Part shown: piece by piece, positions 48,438-64,000 of the stretch
Layout: each line of letters starts with the position of its first letter
How positions within the stretch are numbered: the first letter of the stretch is position 1
NCBI GenBank assembly: GCA_022393335.1
Contig: JAJEKB010020547.1
Coordinates: 152,865 to 216,864 of the forward strand
DNA length: 64,000 bases
Source: Macrotrachela quadricornifera
Taxonomy: Eukaryota; Rotifera; Eurotatoria; Philodinida; Philodinidae
Reading direction: 5' to 3'
Made by a program: the position numbers and the translations under genes
Notes under the pieces: generated by a model
The model's input: only the letters and a program-made list of their open reading frames with translations
Databases searched by the model: none
Told to the model about the DNA's origin: nothing

Positions 48438-49407
48438 TTATTGATTATTATGTATACCGATTGCTTCGAGAACCATGCCCATCGGTGTTTTGTATGGGCT
48501 GACTCTATCGAGTTTGTTGGCAATTTTATTGGAAAAATTACGTTTGCGAAACATTGCATGGATCAAAATAGCTAAATAAATGCAATAATCAAAAATAGAT
48601 TTGAGTAATTCAAATAATTACTGTCTTAGTCCAAGAGATGCAAAATATTCAAAACATTTCGAAAATTTTTTGTGTAATACATACAAGTTTTTAAATAATC
48701 TTATAATTTATGTAAATGAGTATTTTGAATATAAATTAATAGTGTGCTTCGTATATCTAATTGATATATAGAAATTTTTTGTTTAAATCAAAATGAAGGT
48801 AAGTACTTAAAATGAAAAATTTCACTTTCTATGTGTTTTGAATATTTTGTCTGATTTACGTCATTTGAAAAAGTAAAAAGAACTAACCTAGTAGTGCGAG
48901 TGAAATACTAAGGACCAAAATCAGCATTGAAAGTATAAAACGATATATCACATAGATGGCACCGATTATAATGACGAGATCAATAATCAAATTTCTTGTT
49001 TTAACGTTATCCAAAGAACGATTGACTGGAATAGAATCAAATCCTCTCGGTCTGAAAAGAAAGGCTCGAGCTAAAAAAAGAGTGATGATAACGCCAAGAC
49101 CAATGAGAAAGTCTGTTGAGTAGATTATTCTAAATATATAAAAAAAAATTGTTTTGCTTTCATATATGAAGATAAACACGCCTTACCCAACCAAAAGGAT
49201 TACTGCAATACCTAAGACAAAATAATTTGTTTGATAATAAATTAAATTATTGATAATACGATTATTAAATCGCTCAATATCAGAGAAGTTAGGTGCATTC
49301 CATGTACCATCAAGAAAAAAATCATTGATTGAACGAAGTGAAACGATTTGCCATTCTTGTGATGGTGAAACTTGATTTTGTGATACACGTTTTATGTTTT
49401 GAAACAT
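48438..49407 (-). CDS. ARL6IP5: ARL6IP5/PRA1-family membrane protein (JWA homologue)
   Basis: Three exons, 49187-49407, 48888-49129 and 48438-48571, sum to 597 nt (198 aa) with consistent phases (2, then 1). The N-terminal cytosolic part reads SLRSINDFFLDGTWNAPNF, followed by DIERFNNRIINNLIYYQTNY, a close match to the conserved entry of PRA1 family protein 3. Four hydrophobic stretches follow, then a C-terminal NKIANKLDRV and KTPMGMVLEAI, again matching ARL6IP5. By family it sits in the ER membrane and affects Rab/Arl trafficking and glutamate transporter regulation. The start is at MFQNIKRV; an upstream ATG at 49566 lies across a likely 5' UTR and intron region and is not supported by the family. 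Confidence 0.9.
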
Positions 49408-50028
49408 GTTTTTAAATCTAAAATAACAAGTAATAATGAAGCATTTCCACAGATCTTTTATAATATAAATATATATAATCGATATTTCGTAAGAATGAGA
49501 ATATTCAGATTTTTGACAAACGATGAATGAAAGCGTTTGTTCTTGTTTTCTCCATGAAAATCTCAACCAATGTGTTTATTTATATTGATACTAGAGCACA
49601 TTGAATGCAGTGACAAGTGTAAGATTGATAAGAGCTGTGTAATGTCGCACAATGTAGCATGTACTATTATTTATGTTGCATCAGCATGCTGTTATGTTGT
49701 CAACACAAGATAAGACGTTGATTCATACAGCTTGAAAATTTATTAAATACGTGTTGCATTCTAATGCATCACAACATATCAAAACTATGATAGAGGTCAT
49801 ACTTATACTGAATTTCATTCTTTTTAAATTTATCATTAAGGCAGTGTTGATACAAAAGAAGCGTTATATCTTAAAATAAATTATCAACTTAATATCATTT
49901 ATGAAATTTTAATTTGAAGTTTCTCATAGGAAAACTATTGTCTACAGCTGTATATTCGAATTCATATAATGCTATCTTATATCCATCAATTACCAATAAG
50001 CAGCGAACTTAGTTCGATTTTGGTTTAA
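49408..50028. other. Intergenic spacer
   Basis: 5' flank of the ARL6IP5 gene and left flank of the TTAA element. No gene is seen. Confidence 0.4.
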
Positions 50029-50743
50029 GGGGGAACCCCCCCTCAGAAAGCTATCTTTTAAACGGTACAACCGATCTCGATGAAAATTTCAGGAAATAGA
50101 AAAAGTGACCTAACTAGCATATGAAAAAAATTTGAACCAGTCATTTTTTATAACTGAGAAATTATACAACATTTACTCCTAAAAACGGGGCTTCTGGCAC
50201 GGAACATTTTCCCGACACTTGGTAGCATGGAAAATGTTGTACTTTGTTTCAAAATGAAGAAAAGTCTTTTATCTAGAAATTGTAGGGAACAGTTTTTTGA
50301 AATTCGTTTTCGTTGAAATGTAATGGACATTTCAACCTGAGAATCGCGAAAACTGTTTTGAGCTCTTTTAGAGATTTTCATATATCTGGATAATGGATAT
50401 ATATTTTGAAAATCTGTTCCTACAATTTATAGAGAAATGGTTGATCTTTCGAATAAAAAAAAAATTATTAATATATGTTGAGAGATGGGCCGGGAAAATG
50501 TTCCGCAATGACCATAAAAGAAGAAAAAAGCGAAGCTGAGAAAAACGAATAGCAACATTGCAAAGATGGCGGTAATGACATTGTGTATAAATAAACAAAC
50601 GCGTCAAAGCTGGTATAAATATGCTCCGTTTATATACAATTTATACATATTCCGAAAGAGAACACTCAGGACTACACGAATATGTGTTTTTTGAAAAATC
50701 GATTTTTTTATGAAAAATCGACTTTCTGAGGGGGGGTTCCCCC
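50029..50743. mobile_element. TTAA-bounded MITE with perfect 22-bp TIRs
   Basis: Left end GGGGGAACCCCCCCTCAGAA plus AG at 50029-50050; the right end 50722-50743 is its exact reverse complement. Both sides are flanked by TTAA (50025-50028 and 50744-50747), the target duplication typical of piggyBac-type transposons. Internal blocks are also inverted (CGGAACATTTTCCCG at about 50200 and GGGAAAATGTTCCG at about 50490). No transposase frame. The TIR sequence is itself partly self-complementary (GGGGGAACCCCC). Confidence 0.85.
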
Positions 50744-51191
50744 TTAATGGCTATGTCTCATAGTAAGATGACTAACTATAAATTCTAACGATTTCGATTT
50801 TCGTCACTGAAGCGTATTGTGGTTTTAAGCAAAATTACTGTGTAGATGCTGAAGAAAGACTGAAAAACTTGTTTTATCATATTCTGAAAAATTGAATAGG
50901 AAACAAGAATGAATAAAATCAAAAACAGGAAACAAACGCTGCAAATACCAATAACACAGCTTCATAGAATTGTTTGAATAATATATTTAACTAGCGGACA
51001 AAGGCTGGAATAAAAGTAATATTTAGAAGCTCTACATCATAATCCTGTAGAAGTTATGCTCCCTAACTTATCTATTTTGAGTCGTGCTTTTCATATATAA
51101 ATGAGGATGAGTTTGGCAATCTACATCAACTGAATACTGGGAATGTTGTACCACCATATTAAGGTCCTAGAAATGGGATTTTAAATCAACT
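50744..51191. other. Intergenic spacer
   Basis: AT-rich, no gene seen. The second TTAA marks its left edge. Confidence 0.4.
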
Positions 51192-51623
51192 CTAATCAAT
51201 ATTATTTCCTATTTTATCTTTCTCCTTTATACGTCCACCTAAAGACAAAAAAATCATTCCTTTATTATATCTTACTTTAATATACAACATATCACTAACG
51301 ATATATTCAAATTTATTTCTTATCATTGTTGAGTTAAAGAATTATAATCATAGATGTCCATACCTTTACTGAAAATTCTTTAGAACGAAAATATAAAATT
51401 GTGTTTTGACAGGTATTTCAGTTATAAATGAAACATCATACTTCATCGAACAAACGGATAGAATAAAAGATGTAAAGCTTACCTGTTTTTATTTCAATAG
51501 ATTGTCCAGTGGTCTTACTTTTTAAAGCACCTTGAGCAGCCTTATGTGTCTTATCAACATCAGTGAAGTCTTCACTATTTTTACCATCAGTACTACTATT
51601 AGAATCTTCAGTTGATGCAGGAC
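51192..51623 (-). CDS. Possible 3'-terminal exons of an unrecognised hydrophilic protein
   Basis: 51483-51623 is bounded by a plausible acceptor (attag) and a gtaagc donor; 51192-51238 has an acceptor (tctttag) and ends in TAG. Joined in phase 1 they read PASTEDSNSSTDGKNSEDF, then DVDKTHKAAQGALKSKTTGQ, and end GGRIKEKDKIGNNID. The composition (Ser, Asp, Lys, Thr; no hydrophobic core) is protein-like and disordered. No upstream exon or start codon was found with confidence, so this may be the tail of a gene with distant exons, a remnant, or chance. Confidence 0.35.
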
Positions 51624-52612
51624 CTAATTGCTTGCACTATTCGAAATATGTATTGGGATCAGAAGAATATTTATTATGCATACGAGAAGGTGATGGAATA
51701 CAATAGAATAGAAAAAGAAAAAAAGAAAAGAAGTTCTCTTTTGCGTTCGATTTCTTTTTACAATGAAACCAAGAAAATCATTTCAATGATGATTCATTCT
51801 TGTACGAATACCAAACAATTATCAACAAGTTTGATATCGAGATTATGATCCAGCAAAATTGCATATAAACTATAAAAAAAAACTTTTTTTTCTTTTTCAA
51901 AACTAATGCATAAATAGTGTAAAATTCGATAACGTACTAGGTTTTATCACTGAGGACATCTATTGATTTTCAATGAGAAAAATGTCTCAAAAAGTACACT
52001 GAATATGTATGTCAGCAACCATACTGAGATTACGTTAAATCTCGGATTGGTCTAGGGCAATATCAGAATGATTGTGAATTCCGTCAATTCATCACAATAT
52101 AAGAGAGAATATCTCGCTCGCTTCATTCGATATTTTCTTTTCGTTTTTAATCTGGTATATTTCCTTTAACTTTTAGCTGTATCTGGTCGACTAGTTCAAT
52201 TGGACCAAGCTCAGTTGAAAGAAATATTGCTTAAAAATCAAGACTACTTACTACTGTTCAATAAATTTTCTTATTTCACTGTCCGAAATGTCACCTTCTT
52301 GAGATGTGCATCACTTTCAAACATCATTTCTGACAGCGAGTATAAGATAATATATATTGTTCTAGGTCAATCCGAGATTGAACGTATTGACATATACATT
52401 AAATATAGCTATGTTCTAACTAATATATTATTAAATTTCATATTTTGAATAATTATTTTTTATTTTGCCATTTTTAAAAATTGAATTATTTATACTATAT
52501 CTGATATCTATATTTCTTTAAAATGCAGAAATAAAGCCATGGCAATACGTGAACAACTACACAATGATGAAGAATATTTAAAAATAAAAAACGTCAATAT
52601 TTATAATATAAT
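51624..52612. other. 3' flank of myosin gene, no gene seen
   Basis: AT-rich. The short frames at 51612-51848 and 52200-52448 have no supporting features. Confidence 0.4.
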
Positions 52613-61110
<8,498 letters not shown>

Positions 61111-63246
61111 GATTTCAAATGAAGAAGAAGATATATATATTCTTCTCTAACTTAATAATATAACTTATGAAGAATGTGTGTTATCTATTTAGTAAGTACT
61201 TATATAGTCTATAAATTGCTGGATAAAAGAAGAGAATATCATTGATAAAAAAAATATTATTCTACTCTCTCTTTCTCTCGATCACTTATAAAGCCCTATG
61301 TAATAATTTGATCAAGTGCATTATATACATAAGTTTGACAGATGGTCGATTAGAGTAAGAGAATAATTGCATCTCATCTGGATTATTAATCGATATGATA
61401 TTATAATTTTGTTTAACTTAATGTTTTTCTATAAATCGATGTATGCATGTATTTTTATTTTTATAAGATGAAATCAGAAGGAAAGAAATAATGTAATAGA
61501 ATGTTTGTATAAGTACTATTCGATGTAACAATAAGCAGATACTTACAAAGTTATGATACGAACACTTATCTAAATACTAAAATAATTTTAGTTGAAACTA
61601 ACTTTAAGTTTTTGATAAAATTTTCCAAACTAAAAAAAACTTATAGAATATCAATTTCAGCATTTATTTTTCATAAGTTTCAGTCAAAATGAATAACCAA
61701 TTTAAGTGAATTAATTAACTACTATAACTTGAGATGTTTCTCATTCCTTTTTAAATTAACGCAAAACTTTTGTCCTTAGATCATTTCTATTTTTTATGGG
61801 ATATTGTAAGTTTATTTTAATCTTTAACACGTTCGTCATTACTTGAATTGAACTATGATCAAGATGAATTTTTTTTTAATCTTATTTCTGTTGAAAATTT
61901 TGAATTCAATTCGATTTTTTTCTATCAATCAGCTGCGATTTTTAAGAGTTTGTTGTGGTAAAGATCTGAACTCTTTTAGGACCACTTATGTTTCAAGAAA
62001 GAAAAAAGTATTTATTTCACATGAAACTATTAAATTTTATTCTTGTTGCTATGATGTAGTGATGTCATTGTTTCTCTCTTCTCTAATCTCTTTTTTCGAG
62101 AATATTTTCATTCTCTATTGGACATATATGTATGCGCTAGCAGGATAGATTAAAATATAGTTCAGACTAAAATTTAAGGATGAAGACTTAGGATGTTTAA
62201 CAGTTTTTATGAATACACCATCGATAACAAGAATAAATAGAATTTATTTAATAGTTCAATGTATTCGACTAGAAATACGAGTAAAACACAGAACAATGAG
62301 CAGTCTTTATATTTCACAATATCTCCTCTATGACATTTTGCACAACATTTTTGATCTACAGTAGTGAATCTGTGTTGAATGAACATAGTGACGTTAAATT
62401 AGATGTCGTGAGATCGAGAAATAGTGTTGTAGAGAAGTAACTTCGCTAAGAAAGCGTGTTTTATTGTCATTGATACAAATGTATTTTCAAAACAAACGAT
62501 TAAGTTGCTAGTAATGATGATTAATTTAGGACAAACTATCCGGTAGATATAGATGCACCTATCAACTATGTTTAGTTATGTGTTTTTATTGTTGCAATAC
62601 AAACAACTATTTATACGTAGCGGAATTATATGTTAAAAGAGGAATTTATATGATAGAAAGGGAAAATACATATTGCATCTAATACAAGGGGGAAACAGCT
62701 AAAATCAGATTCTTTTGATTGTTTTGATTTTTTCATTTTTTTGATTTTTCTGATTTTTTTCATTTTTTTTTCTGAGGTTTTTCATTTTTTTCTGACTTTC
62801 CTTAGTTTTTATTTATTTCATTTTTGGGTGTTTCAAGCTTTGCTGTTAAGGTTCTTTTGACAGCCGCATATTTTAACAAGATTCAACTATGTAAACAAGC
62901 TCAGTTTCAGAATTATTAAACATTCAGGCTCATTTTTTTTCCACTTTCTCGCATGGGATAGACTACGTGGACATCAGCAAAATGAGTTATTACTACTATG
63001 AGCCCAGAATTTTATGAATTAGCTGTCTTTATAGAAAGGTGTTCTGAATCATATTAGGTATAGATATAGTTCTCTTTTCAGTGTTTTCCTAGAATTCTGG
63101 AGTACTACTAAAAAACAGGTTAAGTAAGTCACGATATTTTTCGCCTTCAGGATTCGTTGCTTCTGTGATGCTGTTTATAATACAAAGAATGAACCAATAC
63201 AATTTACTAAAGCTTCATATTTCTCTTTGAGAAAGAAAAGCACTGG
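61111..63246. other. 5' flank of myosin gene, no gene seen
   Basis: AT-rich. 62700-62830 is a low-complexity TTTTTGATT-like tract. The myosin promoter is expected just upstream of 61110, but no element is called. The frame 61855-62148 is Phe/Leu-rich and not supported. Confidence 0.45.
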
Positions 63247-63876
63247 TAGCCATAAGTCGGGGCGCAACCGCAGAGGGGGCAAAGGCAGTGATTGTTGCTA
63301 GCACCTACCCATTTCCTTAGTTCATCAGTTTGTTCGCTGGTCCGTCAGTTAGTTAGTTGGTTCATCAGTTAGTTCGTTGGTTCGTCAGTTGGTTCGTTGC
63401 ATATATGTAGTCCTTGAAACTTAAATTCAACTATTCAACTATTGAATACTTGAACTTTTCAACTATTCACACATAATGAATGAGTAATAGTTATAGGAAC
63501 ATGGACACATAACAAGCAGAAAACAGAGACACTCCTGTGACGGATCAGAAGACAAAAAGGGAGTCCGTTTATCAAAATATCGCAGGACCCACAGTGCGCT
63601 CCGAAGGAGCGTATGCTGACGCCAACCGCTTGTTCCATGGCGCCGCTCTAAGCGCTGTTGTCGCGAAGCACTCAAGTAGAGAAATAATTGAATACTTGAA
63701 TTCAACTTTCAAGTTTAACACTACTGCAACTGACGAACTGACGAACCAACCAACCAATAGACCGACTAACGAAACATCCAAAGGACTGGCGAACCAATGG
63801 AGCGGTGAAATTACCTTGAGGAATTCCTGATCTCCATGGTGATGGGCCTTTGTGGTTGCGCTACGAGTTGTGGCTA
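63247..63876. mobile_element. Foldback element with GTTCGTTG-type repeats
   Basis: Outer tips are inverted (AGCCATAAGTCGGGGCGCAA on the left; TTGCGCTACGAGTTGTGGCT on the right). Inside, 63319-63400 is an array of degenerate 4-bp steps (GTTCGTTGGTTCGTCAGTTA-like), mirrored by GACGAACTGACGAACCAACC at about 63728-63790. Further in, AACTATTGAATACTTGAA is mirrored by TTGAATACTTGAATTCAA. The central 150 bp is GC-rich for this window. ORFs on both strands here are artefacts of the symmetry. Confidence 0.85.
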
Positions 63877-64000
63877 ACACTCAAGAAAAGAAAACGGATA
63901 GTGTCATTTGTTCATTACACGTCTTGTGCGATCCGAAGACAGTGATGATTTATCATGCATTACCAGTCAACATGCTGTTTCTTTATGTAAGAATTTTGTT

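Noticed and set aside
63537..63880. Protein-coding genes on both strands
   Set aside because: The frames lie within the symmetric foldback element and have no exon signals or recognisable domains.

Overview
The window looks like nuclear DNA of a bdelloid rotifer (Adineta/Rotaria type). This rests on strong AT richness, short GT-AG introns of about 40-130 bp, a very rich load of small inverted-repeat transposons, F-box and LRR proteins of the style common in that group, and a bacterial/fungal-type carboxylic acid reductase in an animal context. No species can be named from sequence alone.

Layout. 1-1760 (minus) is the 5' half of a ZZ-finger carboxylic acid reductase that runs off the left edge; a second, complete paralogue lies at 13124-17024 (minus), interrupted by a 400-base N gap that is probably an assembly artefact. 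Between them are a non-autonomous hAT element with an 8-bp target duplication (2924-4484), a 45-bp tandem repeat, a small MITE, a RING-LRR fusion gene (8596-9691, plus), a hairpin element directly after its stop, and a three-exon F-box gene (10303-12034, plus). After a gene-poor stretch, 20903-21664 (minus) is a small two-exon gene with a GC-AG intron, and 22462-27418 (minus) is a membrane protein with a Thr-rich stalk and a Hedgehog-type autoprocessing (Hint/Hog) domain, built from many tiny in-frame exons. 28919-31241 is a PAK kinase, 31674-32570 an intronless multi-pass membrane protein, and 33898-35999 a divergent TTK/MPS1-like kinase (all minus).

36370-39110 holds decayed mariner and Tc1-like transposases. 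41720-50743 is an island of palindromic/foldback elements, interrupted by an ARL6IP5/PRA1-family gene (48438-49407, minus); the last element is bounded by TTAA. The right end is a complete muscle-type myosin II heavy chain gene (52613-61110, minus) with a 7-nt microexon, followed by gene-free DNA and another foldback element (63247-63876).

The genes do not form an operon or obvious pathway. The housekeeping genes (myosin, PAK, ARL6IP5) are intron-dense. The reductase pair has one intron in the part visible and looks like acquired enzyme capacity. The most interesting items are the ZZ-reductase fusion and its tandem copy, the Hog-domain membrane protein with frame-restricted duplicated exon pairs and an accordion of microexons, and the concentration of long palindromes.
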